Made by a program: the position numbers and the translations under genes. This document shows positions 33,188-45,233 of a stretch of DNA of 64,000 nt, in pieces. How positions within the stretch are numbered: the stretch's first letter is position 1; every line of letters starts with the position of its first letter. A model generated the notes under the pieces. It was not told where the DNA came from. It made no database searches and worked only from the letters and a program-made list of their open reading frames with translations. Origin of the DNA: Cocos nucifera (taxonomy: Eukaryota; Streptophyta; Magnoliopsida; Arecales; Arecaceae); contig QRFJ01006401.1 of assembly GCA_006176705.1 (NCBI GenBank), positions 112,001 to 176,000 on the forward strand, written 5' to 3'.

Positions 33188-34262
33188 TCAGGCTATGGAA
33201 CACTCTGGAGGCAGGCCCTGGGGGAATCGCTTCTGATCAGTGCAGTAGTTGTAGATCATGTAGTTCTTCTGCACCCACCTCATCCTCTCTTGGCTCGTGG
33301 AATCCAGATCCTGGTTCCACCAGTCAGCACTGTTAGATTTCCGTGAAGGACAATTGGAGGTACTGGAGGACCAAACGCAAGCATCAGCATTGAAATTTCG
33401 GTAGGAGGCCGTGAAGGGGGCTTTGGTCCAGTCCGTCTTGATGCGGCCACCCTGCGTCGCCCAGTCATCAGCATTCCAGAGGCTGGAGTAGATCCTCATG
33501 GGTTGGTTCTTTGGAAATGCAACACCCCTAGACTCCATATTCTTGAAGTCTCTGATCGGTGTGCCATCAACCATGAAGCTGAAAGGATAAATAAATCCAA
33601 GGTGAGCATCATTAATTTCAAATGTACGAGAGAATGCAAGATTTTGATTTTGTAAATAGATAGTACACGACTGTTTATTTATGTAGAATTTAAGAACTCA
33701 CATGATATGTTTTGGGTTCCAGAGGATGGAGTAGGTGTGGAAGTCCTTGGTGGGATCAAACCAGAGATGGAACTGCATCTCTCTGTTCCCCTTCCCCTGG
33801 GCGAACACATTGGTGTGGAGCGTGTAGGGGTCTCCACTGAGGTTTCCAAGGAACTCGAAGTCGATCTCATCATGGGTTGGTCCTTGCGATGATAGCTGCA
33901 AGGAGAAATAGAGCATAAAAAGCGGGGTTAGTTCTGCAAATTATCTCCAATCAAAACACAAAGGGGATGGATTAGATGCCTGGTGGCCGTAAAACGGGGC
34001 TTACATAGTAGGCTGTGACGGTGCCGGCGGAGTTCCCAGGGACTAGTTTCAGCTGCATGTCGATCTTGCCGAAGAGATACTCGTTCGTGGACTGGAAGCC
34101 GGAGCCAGAGGCTTTGTCCAGGGAGAGGGTGAGGAGCTGCCCGTTGTCAAGGATCTTTGCGCGCCCATCACCCCAAGTGATCTGGAAGTCCTGGTAGAGG
34201 TTACCAGCAGAGGCACCGGTCATCATCAAAGAGAGAGCTAGGAGGAGAAAAACCAAAGCCAT
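33188..34262 (-). CDS. XTH: XTH copy C, xyloglucan endotransglucosylase/hydrolase
   Basis: Exons 34005-34262, 33702-33895 and 33188-33578 (258+194+391 nt) give 280 residues. Start MALVFLLLALSLMM is a signal peptide. HDEIDFEFLG lies at residues 94-103 with catalytic E96, D98 and E100, and the NLSG glycosylation site follows. The C-terminal XTH region (NADDWATQGG, MRWVQKNYMIYNYC, PPEC) is complete. Compared with copy B it lacks a few residues in the Ser/Thr-rich loop before SADWWNQ. Splice borders GT-AG are present at all junctions. The role is xyloglucan cutting and rejoining in the wall. It is flanked by a MITE on the 3' side and by a TATA box 5'. Confidence 0.93.
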
Positions 34263-34385
34263 GATGATAGATGGGCACTAGTAGAGGGAGGGGGGAGGGA
34301 GCAGCGGACAAGGTATCAATTAGGAGGATGAGGAAAGGAGGGAGATTTGTGTTGTGGTGAGGAAGACGGCAGTGGGTGCTGGGTC

Positions 34386-34393
34386 TATTTATA
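34386..34393 (-). promoter_or_regulatory. TATA box of XTH copy C
   Basis: Minus strand TATAAATA about 125 bp upstream of the start codon at 34262. The next 200 bp upstream are distantly similar to the copy B promoter (TTGGATGGTTC, GGCAACAG(C/A)TTGGCG). Confidence 0.65.
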
Positions 34394-34719
34394 CGGGTAG
34401 AAGGCCTGGAGAGAAGGGACTGAGGAAGGGGATTGGATGGTTCGCGTCTCTTTGGGTTGGCAACAGCTTGGCGGCAGAGGCGTCGGAACGCGGGTTACGG
34501 TCGTGGGAAAATGCTGGATTCTTCCGCGTCGATGGAGTAACGGCTTACCCACCGGATGCCAACTTTTCCAACCATCTTCCCCTTGGTTAAAATCTCGTCT
34601 TAATTTCATGTCAAATTTAGGTCTAAGGGAGAAAAGTGGAAAAAAGAGGAGGAAAAAAAAAAAAGTGACAGGGGCTGCCGGACTTTCCAGCTATCGCTTG
34701 GCTGCCGGATACCGTCCTT

Positions 34720-34997
34720 GATTTTGGGTCGAGAGTTTTTAGCTTGAAAAGATTCAAGTTTTAAAAAATAAAATTAATTTTATTCTCTAAATTTTAGTTT
34801 GTTTGAATATTTTTATTTATTTATTTATTTTAGATCTTTCAAATGGATGAAAACAAATTATCTTATTTAAATAAAAATCTTGATAAAATTCAAGTCTGAA
34901 AACAATGGGCTAGTGATCGTATACGCGCTCTCCATGGGCATATCATGGTTGATTTAGGTAGCTTCTATAAATATAAATAGATTCTAAATGTAATGTG

Positions 34998-35086
<89 letters not shown>

Positions 35087-36930
35087 TCTCTATTTTTATT
35101 ATCTTTAATTTTTTTATATTTTTTATAATATTATTTTAAAAAATATAAAATTAATAATAATTTTTAGATGCCATTTAACTTAAGGATATATATTTTTATA
35201 AATAAAAAATTATATTTTTTAAATAAATATTTTTTAGATAATATTTAAATAAAAAAAATTTATTCATGTTCTTTTATGCATAAAAAAATGATTTTAAAAT
35301 CTATTATTCATGATATTTTGTATTACTATTTTTTTTTAATAAGATCTAGTCATATTTTTTATAATATTTTTTAGATTTGAAGAAAGTAGATAACCGGATT
35401 ATTAGACATTAAATGATGAAGATATTAAAAATGATGATGAAATATCTCATAAATAAAATTAAATATTTATTTTATTGATTGATAAAAAAAATGATTTAAT
35501 TATCTTCTAGATGCATAAGAATTTTTTTTTAATTTTATAAATAAATATTATTTATGAGAAAGTAATTTATTCATTTTAAAAAATTAAAATAAAAATAAAT
35601 TAATTAATAAAAAAATTAATTATTTTTTATAATATTTATTTATTAAATAAAAAATCTAAAGATCAACCGTTGAATGAAAGAGAAAGAAAAGCAGGTGTGC
35701 ATGACGCTCGATCACGGTCGTCTGCCTCCATTTCGATGCTCCTCGTTGCGGTATCTTTCTAATGTCATTTCAATGTTCCTCGTTGTGGTATCTTTCCAAT
35801 ATCTGTGACTGTGATTGAACAGCTCACGTACAAGGCAAACTTTATTTTTTTTTGGTACGAGGCGAACTTTATTCCAGATGAGGGTAAACCAATCAGCGAA
35901 CTCACATCAAATGGGCGAGCTGTCGTGACGTTTTCATTAATGAGTCAAGTTGGTATCACTTTTTTTTGCCAAACAACGGTGGATGTTGTTTAATTTTCCT
36001 TTTTTTCACCAAAATTAGATCATATTTTTGCAATCGACTTCGGTCTTAGCCGAATAAATAATAATAATAATAAGCAATTGGCCTGCTAAGATGGTATCCG
36101 TCTCCCTCCTATTTTTAAGATTTTCTTGGATGTTTGTCTTAACATTAAAGTGATACCTTACAGTATTAATTTTACAGATAACATAAACATCTTCTTTTTT
36201 TTTCGATCCTTCATTTATATCTGTTCAACCATTACCTCTAATATCACAAGATCACATAGACAAAAATATTCAGATTGAAACAATTGGAACGGAATTATCT
36301 TATCTAATTTTCGCAAATCCGTTCATTTTAAATACAATAGCGTGTAACATTTTTGGGTATTTGAGAAAACAACATCAGATTTTGCATGGATTGTATGCAA
36401 AAAGGAAGGTGCGACCACGAAACAGGACAAGTTTGGTGTGGATTAACCACCAATGTCCATTAGATGAGACGTTTTAAGTGGGCTCCAACATGGGAAAAAA
36501 GCAAAAAATCTGCATGGCCGCATCGTTGCCAAAAAGTCAATACCAGAGAACCTCTCGCTGTTGCTCAGCTCCATCACGATATCAACTTCACAACATTGTA
36601 ACAATTGGAAGCCGTGAATTTTGATGAATATCGTTACAATAAACATATCATCTTGATGATATAACAAGAGCCAAAGTGCAGGATTGATGAAATGTTATCA
36701 CATTTTGCTCTCTCTAATGTAGTAATATTTCTTTATTTTAATAGGAAATGGTGATACTTTTGCTTTATAGTGGATCCAAGAGAGAATCTGGTTTTATGAG
36801 AAGGGAGAGTGAGCTAGGAGCTAAACTCATTATTTTGTCCTTGTTGGTCCACTTTCCAAAGCTCTATACTGGATGACTCCAACATAACTAAAGGAATTGA
36901 AATCATAATTATAGATTTTGCTGGACAAGA
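34720..36930. other. AT-rich intergenic region
   Basis: No recognisable gene. It contains the TA tract at 34999-35084 and a long A/T-rich part to about 35660. 36740-36800 resembles 29270-29320 (TATAGTGGATCCAAGAGAGA), probably the same copia LTR family. Confidence 0.6.
34999..35084. repeat. (TA)n microsatellite
   Basis: About 43 uninterrupted TA units. Confidence 0.95.
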
Positions 36931-36937
36931 AATTTAT

Positions 36938-39272
36938 CGGACCTAGCGTATCTTCCTAGGATGCTCCTTAGTACTATTTATGAAAAGAAAGACGAGAGTC
37001 TTCGACTTGCATAGACTATCGAGAACTGAATAAGGTGACGGTACGAAACAAAAATTTCTTACCAAGAACTGATGATTTGTTTGACCAATTGCAAGGATCA
37101 CAGATCTTCTCAAAAATTGATCTTCATTTAGATTACCACCAACTGAAGGTAAGTACAGAATATGTGCCAAAGACAGCTTTCAAAATTAAATATGGATACT
37201 ATGAATTTTTGATCATGCCCTTTGGATTGACAAATGCGCCTGCAGCCTTCATAGATGTCATGAATCGAATGTTCAAATCCTATTTAGATAGGTTTGTGGT
37301 AGTGTTCATTGATGACATCCGAATCTACTCAAAAAGCCCATAAAAGCATGAAGAACATTTGACGATAATATTGCAAATTTTTAAAGAAAGAAAGCTGTAT
37401 GCTAAGCTATAGAAATGTCAATTCTAGTTGGATGGTATCATTTTTCTCAGACATCATCTCCAAGGATGGAGTTTTTATTGACCCAAAAAATATGAAGGTA
37501 GTAGTTAAGTGGAGTCGACCTTGTAATGTAATTGAGATGCATAGCTTCTTGAGAATGTTAAAATACTATTGGAGATCTACTGAAGCATCCTCTTGAATTG
37601 CCATATATACCTCAATCCTATTTGATCCAAAAGGGAGTTAAGTTTGAAAGGATAGATGATTGTGAGTAATATTTTCAAGAGCTGAAAAGATGGTTGGTGA
37701 CCACTCTAGTGTTAACTATTTTGATGATAATAGAAGGTACGTTTCAGCATCTATAGTGATGCACCTATATAAATCTTGATTATGTTTTAATGCATAATAA
37801 AAAAGTAATAACTTATATCTCTAGATAGTTGAAGTCATATGAGTTGAACTACTCTACACATGAATTAAAGTTGGTAGTTGTAGTTTTTGCTTTAAAAATA
37901 TGGAGGCATTATTTATATGATGAGTGCTACGAGGTTTTGATCGATCATAAAAGTTTAAAATATTTTTTTATTCAAAAGGAGCTAAACTAGACAAAAAATA
38001 TAGTTAGAGCTATCGAAAGATTATAATTTGACTATAAGTTATCATCTTAGAAAGACAAATGTTGTAGTTGATGCTTTGAGTAGAAAGTCTTTAGGTAAAT
38101 TGGTAGCTTTGATTATATCACAAAAGCACATTATGTTGGATCTAAAGAGATCAAGAATCGAAGTATGACTATATGATCCTCGAGTTTGACATGCTAATCT
38201 TACAGTGAAGCCTACCTTAATTTAAAGTATTAAGTCAGCTTAGAAAGAGAATTCGGAATTACAGAAGATCAAAAAAATAGTAGAGTCTGGCATGCAATTT
38301 GAATTCTATATATATATATAGATGGTTTATTAAGATTTCATAATAGGCTATGTGTTTCCAAGATTACAGAATTAAAGAATGAGATCTTAGGGAGGCTCAA
38401 ATTCAGCTGATACAATGCACTTAGGAGGCATTAAAATGTATTAAGATGTGAGAGAAAATTTTTGATGGCCTGGCATAAAAAAATATATTGCACACCATGT
38501 GGCACAATGTTTAGTGAGTCAGCAGGTAAAAGTTGAGCATTAGAGACTCATGGCACCATTGGAGTCTCTTCTTATCTTTCAGTGGAAATGGAAGCATATT
38601 ACTATGGACTTTGTGATTGGTTTGCCAAAATCCTCTTCTTGGAAAGATTGATAGGCTTGTATGTAGAGCAGATAGCAAAACTTCATGGTATTCTAGTTAC
38701 TATTGTGTCAAACCAAGATAGTAGATTTATTTTATAATTTTGGAAGAGCCTTCAAAATGCTTTTGGTATCAAATTAAACTTTAGTACAACATTCCATCTC
38801 CAAACTGACGGACAGACTTTTCGAATTTTAGAAGATATGCTAAGGGCTTGTGTTATGGACTTAGGTGGTGCTTGGGATAGTTACTTGTCATTAATAGAGT
38901 TTGCTTATAATAATAGTTACCAACTAAGTATTCACATGGCTCATTTCAAAGCATTGTTTGGTAGAAAGTATATATCTCCTATTACCAGAATGATATAGGA
39001 AAGAGAAAATTATAAGTTTCAAAAATAGTATAGCAAATCATGGGTAAGGTACAAACAATTAGGAAAATGACTTTGCACATCTCCAAGCAAGCAAAAGATT
39101 TATGCTAACAATAGAAGAAGAGAGCTGAAATTTCAACTGGATGATCTTCTTTTCTTAAGAGTTTCTCCTACTAAAGGTATGATGAGATTTAAAGTTCGTG
39201 GTAAATTGAGTTTAAAATATATTGGTCCTTTCAAAATTTTGGATAGGATCAGAGAGGTTACATATCGGTTAG
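36938..39272 (+). pseudogene. Ty3/gypsy (Del/Tekay-like) pol fragment: RT, RNase H, integrase
   Basis: Plus strand. The frame 37035-37343 has QGSQIFSKIDLHLDYHQLKV, TAFKIKYGYYEFLIMPFGLT and VVFIDDIRIYSKS, the RT core with an intact F-I-D-D box. RNase H pieces follow (37600-37990). The integrase begins around 38450, with ITMDFVIGLPKSSS at about 38600 and HLQTDGQTFRILEDMLRACV near 38800, and ends FKVRGKLSLKYIGPFKILDR near 39240. Stops and frameshifts are frequent. The C-terminus is cut by the Tat LTR at 39273. The end motif suggests a chromovirus of the Del/Tekay type, but I do not see the chromodomain. Confidence 0.85.
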
Positions 39273-40819
39273 TGTTGGTGTAGAATTTGGTTGACGTCGG
39301 ATCGAGCTGAAGAGGAAGAAGAGGTCGTCGTCGGTGATTTGCAAAATAAAGTTTCGTTCGGAGTCGATGGTGGTGGCTTCGGAAGGATCCTCCGACGATC
39401 AAGTCAGCTCTTCTAGCCAACAAAAATGGAGTGCTTAAGAAAGAATTCGACAGAATTTTGGGAAGAAGAAGAGAGCTTGGAGAAAACGTATTTGAAGGAT
39501 CTCTTTTTATAGATGGAGTCCATAGCAGACTGATAATGACAACCATACCATCTGATAGTGGATCGCTCGGGGCTGCATGAGATTTGCTATAAAGAGAAAG
39601 ATGTCGTTAGACTGATAGTGACAGCCATACCATCCGATAGTGGGCCGCTCGAAGCCACGTAGAATTTGCTACGGAGAGAGAGGTGTCGTCAGACTGATAG
39701 TGATAGCCATACCGTCCGATCGTGAGTCGCTCAAAACCATGTAGAATTTATTACGGAGAGGGAGGTATCGTCGTACTGATACTGACAGTCATACTGTCCG
39801 ATAGTGGGCCGCTCTAGGTCGCGTGAAATTTGTTATGGAGAGAGAGGTGTTGCCTGTAGTGATGTACCCATTCGTCGAGATTTAAAAGTCAAAGTTCAGA
39901 GGAAGTAGACATTAGTTGATGAAAAACTTTGACATATATCAATTTCAAAGGAGTTCAGACTCCTAAAGGAAATATGGCTAGAGGAGATCATCTGGAAGGA
40001 ATGCTAGTTGAAATCTGAAAGTAATCCACTAGAGAAATTCGGATGGAGTTCGACTGATGGAGAAGTTCAGAAGGAGTCCGATTGATGGAAAAGTTTGGTC
40101 GAAGGATCAGTCTGAAAGGAGTTCGACTTCTGAAAGAATTCGAAAAGAGTTCGGCTCTTGGAGGAATCCGACTGAAGGAGAAGTCTGGAAGAAGTTTGAC
40201 TCTAGGAGAAATCCGACTAAAGGAGGGATCTGGAAGGAGTTCAGCTCCTGAAGAAATCCGACTGAAGGAGGAGTCTGGAAGGAGTTTGGCAACTGTAGAA
40301 ATCTGACTGAAGGAAAAATTCGAAAGAAGTTTGGCTTTTGTAGAAATTCAGCTGAAGAAGAAGTTTAGAAGGAGTTCAGCTCTAGGAAGAATCTAACTGA
40401 AGAAGAGATCCAAAAGGAGTTTGGCTCCTAAAGAAATTCGACTAAAGGAGGAGTTTGATTTTTATAGAAATTTGATTGAAGAAGAGATCCAAAAAAAATT
40501 CGGCTCTTATAAAAATTCGACTGAAGGAGATGTCTGAAAGAAGTTCGGCTCCTGAAGAAATTCGACTAAAGGAGAAGTTCGAAAGAAGTTTGGCTACTGG
40601 AGAAATTCGGTTGAAGAAAAAATCCAAAAGGAGATCGACTACTAGAGAGGCCCGACTGATGGAAAAGTCTGGGAGGAGTTCGGCTGAAGTTTGAAAGAAG
40701 TTCGACTAGGATTTGGCCGCTGGAGGGAGAATTCATGATTGAAGCTCTTCCATGATCGCCAGTTACATTAGGCTAAGCATCAAATTGGACTTCGATGGGA
40801 GTGAAATTTATTTCCAACA
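39273..40819 (-). mobile_element. Tat LTR (3' LTR of a truncated element)
   Basis: Begins TGTTGGAAATAAATTTC in element orientation at 40819 and ends with the complement of TGTTGGTGTAGAA at 39273. The middle holds about 20 degenerate copies of a GAGTTCG(A/G)CT-CTGAAGGA(G/A)-AAATCCGACTGAAGGAG unit (40030-40720). It is followed on the right by the Tat 3' internal sequence, which places it as a 3' LTR in minus orientation. Frames such as 40057-40694 and 39133-39546 are products of the repeats. Confidence 0.85.
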
Positions 40820-41245
40820 ATAGTCCCCTCACTTTCGAGTTCGAAATTCGAAGAAAGGGAGTACAAAAAAGGCAACTGCCGAAGTCCTTTTTCGGGCTTT
40901 GCATTCTTTGAGGCTGAAGCTCGGGGGAGATCTTATCTTCTGCTGAGGCTGAAGGAGATCTTATCTCCTATTGAAGTTGACGTTGAAGCTCGAGGGAGAT
41001 CTTATCTCTAGCTGAGGTTGAAGAAGATCTTATCTTCTTATGACGTTGAAGCTCGGAGGAGATCTTATCTCCAGCCAAGGTTGAAGAAGATCTTATCTCT
41101 TGTTGACTTTGACGTTGAAGCTCGAAAGAGATCTTATCTTCAATTGAGATTGAAGGAGATCTCATCTTTTGTTGACGTTGAGGCTCGGAGAAAATCTTAT
41201 CTCCAGCTGAGGTTGAAAGAGATCTTATCTCCTGTTGACGTTGAC
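40820..41245 (-). repeat. Tat 3' internal tandem array, truncated
   Basis: Starts with the internal 3' end (CCCTCACTTTCGAGTTCG), then about 9-10 copies of a 28-45-bp unit with GGAGATCTTATCTCC and a TGAGGTTGAAG spacer. It is the reverse complement of the array type at 47050-48240. The element is broken at about 41250. Confidence 0.85.
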
Positions 41246-41254
41246 GCTGAGATT

Positions 41255-41403
41255 ATTTTGGTTTCTTAAAAATCTAATATTATTTTGGCATGATTATCTA
41301 TACATAATTTCTCCAAATAATTTATTTTTACTCATAGGCATATTACTGCCTTTATAAACTCTTGCACAAAGGATGTGCCAAGCTATTTATTGCACTATTT
41401 GAA
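41255..41403 (+). other. displaced piece of XTH A-B intergenic DNA
   Basis: Matches 24185-24340 (TTTCTTAAAAATCTAATATT through TTTATTGCACTATTTGAACC) with few changes. It is joined on the left to the Tat array and on the right to a CACTA end fragment. Confidence 0.85.
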
Positions 41404-42372
41404 CCAAAATAATTTAGTACGGAATGATTTCGACCATTAAATTAGGAACAAGCGATCAAAGGGTTAAACGACATCCGATTATGATCTAATTTTTTAGTTA
41501 AATAATATTTGTTATAATTTTAAATATTTTATATGACGATGATAGTAAAATTTAAATTATTTTCATATAAACTATTCATGTTAAGCAGATATTGCAAAAG
41601 CACGAGCATAACAACTAGTGAAGTTTCAGAATGATTATCAGGAGATGTATAGGTTTACATCATTCTTCATTTCATGAGTTGAATTTTATAATCACCATCG
41701 TAAAAAATGATTAAAGTAGTAGCCAAGATCATTTATAAAAAAATTATCTCATAATCGGATATGGTTTGGTCCTTTGATCACTCATTTATCATTTAACAGT
41801 CGAAACTAACTTATACTAAATTAACCAAGATAACGATATCCAATTGAAGTAAAACTTTGATAGTACGCTACAAAGATCATCGAGATCATCGTTGCAGATT
41901 TTTGGATCCATCGAAGGTCTCCATCTATCAAATCATCGAATCATTGTTCATGATCGTCGAAATCAAATTTTTTTGATCGACGAAGCTAGGGTCATTGGAT
42001 CGAGGCAATCTTTTGCGACGATATGCTAATGATAATTATTTAGATAATGAACGATGAAGATGGATATTAAATTTTAAAATTATATAATATTTAAGAAAAA
42101 AAATATGGCAGCGGTTACAATTAACCGCTGTCATAAATCAGATTATAGTAGCAGCAGTTCGTACTAATCGTTGCTATAGGTCCGACTTATGGCAGTGGTT
42201 ACAATAAACCGCTATTATAGATCGACCTTTGACTACGATTTTTTATAATCGCTGCTATAGGTCCGACCTACGACAATGATTTTCTGTAATCGCTGCTATA
42301 GGTCCGACCTATGGCAATGATTTTCTGTAACCGCTGCTATATGTCGGACCTATGGCAGTAGTTAACGAAAAA
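41404..42372 (+). mobile_element. CACTA right-end fragment
   Basis: Matches about 8785-9650 of the CACTA element: loop, right arm of the inverted repeat, and subterminal repeats (42100-42365, TATGGCAGCGGTTACAATTAA). It lacks the terminal CACTA sequence and the TA tract. Sequence differences show it is an independent copy. Confidence 0.85.
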
Positions 42373-43942
42373 ATATATTTATTTTTTTAAAAATATTTAT
42401 TTTTTACTGTTGTTGCTTGATTTATTTAGATTTTGTTCTAGATCTTAGATGAGCATGTTTAATTTTTTTCACATAGCATATTATTCTATATAGTATCAGA
42501 GCAAGGATGGAGTGTGATGAAGTACTGTGCGGCTTTGATTTGATTTGATTTGAGTTTTTAGAGTACAATTTTTAAAACAATGAGTTGATTACCGATGGTT
42601 GTTATGTTTGTATATCGGTATGACTCTAAAACTTTCAGTAAAACCAACTTTATTAACATTAACATAATTGCTTTCACTACTACCACTTATCTCTTTAAGT
42701 TGACAATATTTGTTATCTAACTTGAAAGTCTTTGGTCAAAGCATATTTGATGAAACTAGATTTATATCATATTTTAGAAATGTTAAAGATCATGTTAACA
42801 AATATTCTTAATAATAAGGTTGCAAGAAGTGAGTTAAATTAGAAATTTAGAATGATGATATGGATTATCTATGCGATGAAAGATAGAGAGAAGTATATCT
42901 CTATGTTCAAGATATATAGAAGTTTATAGCTATTGATTAAAGATTTAATAAGATGTGACATTTCCAATAAAAGTTGTTTGAATAGTGGATCCTAGTTCCA
43001 AACTTACTGGACAATTCAAAAGAATATTAAAATTAGTTTTAAGATAAAGATTTAAAGTAGGGAGAGCTTGATAAATTAAAGACTGGATCAAGTTAGGAAG
43101 ACTTAGACTATGGCAAGTTTGATTAGTTCAAAAATTAAATAAGTCCAAAAGAAAGTCCGAAACAAGATAAGCTTGATTAGATGGATAATGTATTAAGTTT
43201 AGAAAAGATCGTGATTGAAAATTAATTGATTTTGAAATTGCCCATGAAAAATCAAAGGATGCAATAGATGATCTGACCATAAAAATCTATATTTAGAAAT
43301 CAAATCATATTAGAAAAGTCTCATGCTGATGGTATCCCAAATATAAATGCTTGTTTGAAAGATTTAGCCAATTATAAGGATGAAGAGCTAATTAATTTTA
43401 AAATAATTTGAAAAATCAAGCAACGAGAAAACATGCTTAGTGCAAATGACTCATATTAATTGTGCTTAAGTATTTAATAAGGCTTTTAGTGCTCCCACAA
43501 ATTTTGAAGCTACTCTAAAATTTAAACTATTATGAGCTTTTATTGATGAAGATTTGATTCTGTATGTAAGAGCTAACTATATTTAAATATATGGATCTAC
43601 TGAACAAAAGCTATATGAATGCAATCAATGTTTTGCTACAGTTCTTCACTAACAATGGAATTTTTCAATCATTACCATGAATTTCACATTATAATGTAGG
43701 CCAAATATTAGGGTTGAAAACATGAGTTTGTATACCTCCAAAAAAAAGAGAAAAAGAATAAGTTTATACAACCAGTAAAAATCCAGATGTTCTACTTTAC
43801 TTTAACATGGGTACAATGGGCAAAATGTAAGAATAAAAGTGCTATGGATAATATCCATCCATATCCATTTGTATATCTGAATCAATGCAAAAATAGATAG
43901 AAATTTAAAGATTTTATTAATATATGTATCCATATTCATATC
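42373..43942 (+). other. copia leader-like flank, paralogous to 29400-30020 and 61640-63197
   Basis: Contains the primer-binding-like TAGTATCAGAGCAAGG at 42491-42506, then AT-rich sequence without a recognisable gene. The first part matches the XTH B flank to about 43005; the whole region matches the XTH D flank up to the Tat LTR junction. It ends at the target duplication ATATC (43938-43942). Confidence 0.75.
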
Positions 43943-45102
43943 TGTTAGGAATAAATTCCGCTTCTGTTGAAGTCCAGTCTGATGCTTAGCCTAATACAAC
44001 TGATAGTCATGAAAAAACTTCAGCAGACGAGTCCTAGCCGAACTCCCCAGCGGCCGGATCTTTGACGAACTCCTTCAGCCGATCGAACTCCTCAACGGTC
44101 GAGCTCCAATCGAACTTCTCAGCGGTCCGAACTTCAGTCGGACTCCCATGAGAGCCTGGCTCCCTCCGTACTCCTTTAGTTGGACTCCCACGAGAGCCGA
44201 ACTCCCTCCATACTCCTTCAGTTGGATGCCCATGAGAGTCAAACTTCCTCCGCACTCTTTCAGTCGGACTTCTACGAGAGCCGAACTCGCTCTGTGCTCC
44301 TCCAGTCGAACCCCTATAGAAGCCAAACTTTTGCCAAACTTCTTCTTCGACCGAACTTCTTCAGGAGCCAAACTCCTTCCGGATCGCTCCAGTAAACGAA
44401 CTTCTCCAAGGGTCAAACTCCTTCCGAACATCTCTTTCGGTCGAACTCCTTTCGGATGATCCCCTCCAGACATATCCTCCTTACGAGTTTGAGCTCTCCT
44501 GAAATAGATATACGCCGAGGTTCTTCATCTATGGCTGTTAAACCTCGGCAGTATGGCCATCACTATCCAGTCTGGTGACACCTTTTCCTCCATAATAAAT
44601 TTCATGCGGTTCATCATCGGACGATATGGCCACCACTATTAATGATACCACTCTCTCCATAACCAACCCCATGCGGCCCACGATCCATCAGTATGGCTGT
44701 CACTATCCATCTGATGATGCCTTTCTCTCCATACCGAACTCCATGCGGCCTCGAGCGGCCCACGATCGAATGGTATGGCCATTACCATCAATCCGCTACA
44801 AGCTCCACCTATAAAAAGGGATCCTCCAGATATATCTTTCAGAAGCTCGCCTCTCCGCTAAGAAGCTTTCCTCTCTCCTAAGAGGCTCTAAGCTCTCCTC
44901 TCCTCTCTAAAGCTAAAAGCTCACTTCTCATTGCTGAGCACTCCATTTCTGTTGGCCCGAAGAGCTGACTTGACCATCGAAGGATCCTGCCAGAGCCACC
45001 ACCATCGACTCTGGATGGAACTTTATTTTGCAGGTCATCGACGGCGGCCTCATCCTCCTCCACTCTAGCTCGATCCGATGTCAACCAGATTCTGCACCAA
45101 TA
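43943..45102 (+). mobile_element. 5' LTR of the pol-deleted Tat element
   Basis: Begins TGTTAGGAATAAATTCCGC and ends TCTGCACCAATA. TATAAAAA at 44810-44817 is a likely TATA box. An array of CCGAACTCC-TTCAGTCGGA units lies at 44030-44460; it gives false open frames on both strands. Confidence 0.88.
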
Positions 45103-45233
45103 GAATTAGCGCCAAAGGAAGGGATCTCTGTTCTTGAAATTTTCTTATTCTTAAAGAAGTATTCAGCGATGATCTCTCTCCTCCCTCTCCAGAGATCTCT
45201 CTTTTTTCTCTCTAGAATTTTTTTCTAAAAAAA

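Noticed and set aside
39133..39546. 137-codon minus-strand frame
   Set aside because: Spans the boundary of gypsy integrase and the Tat LTR; composed of LTR sequence with no domain.
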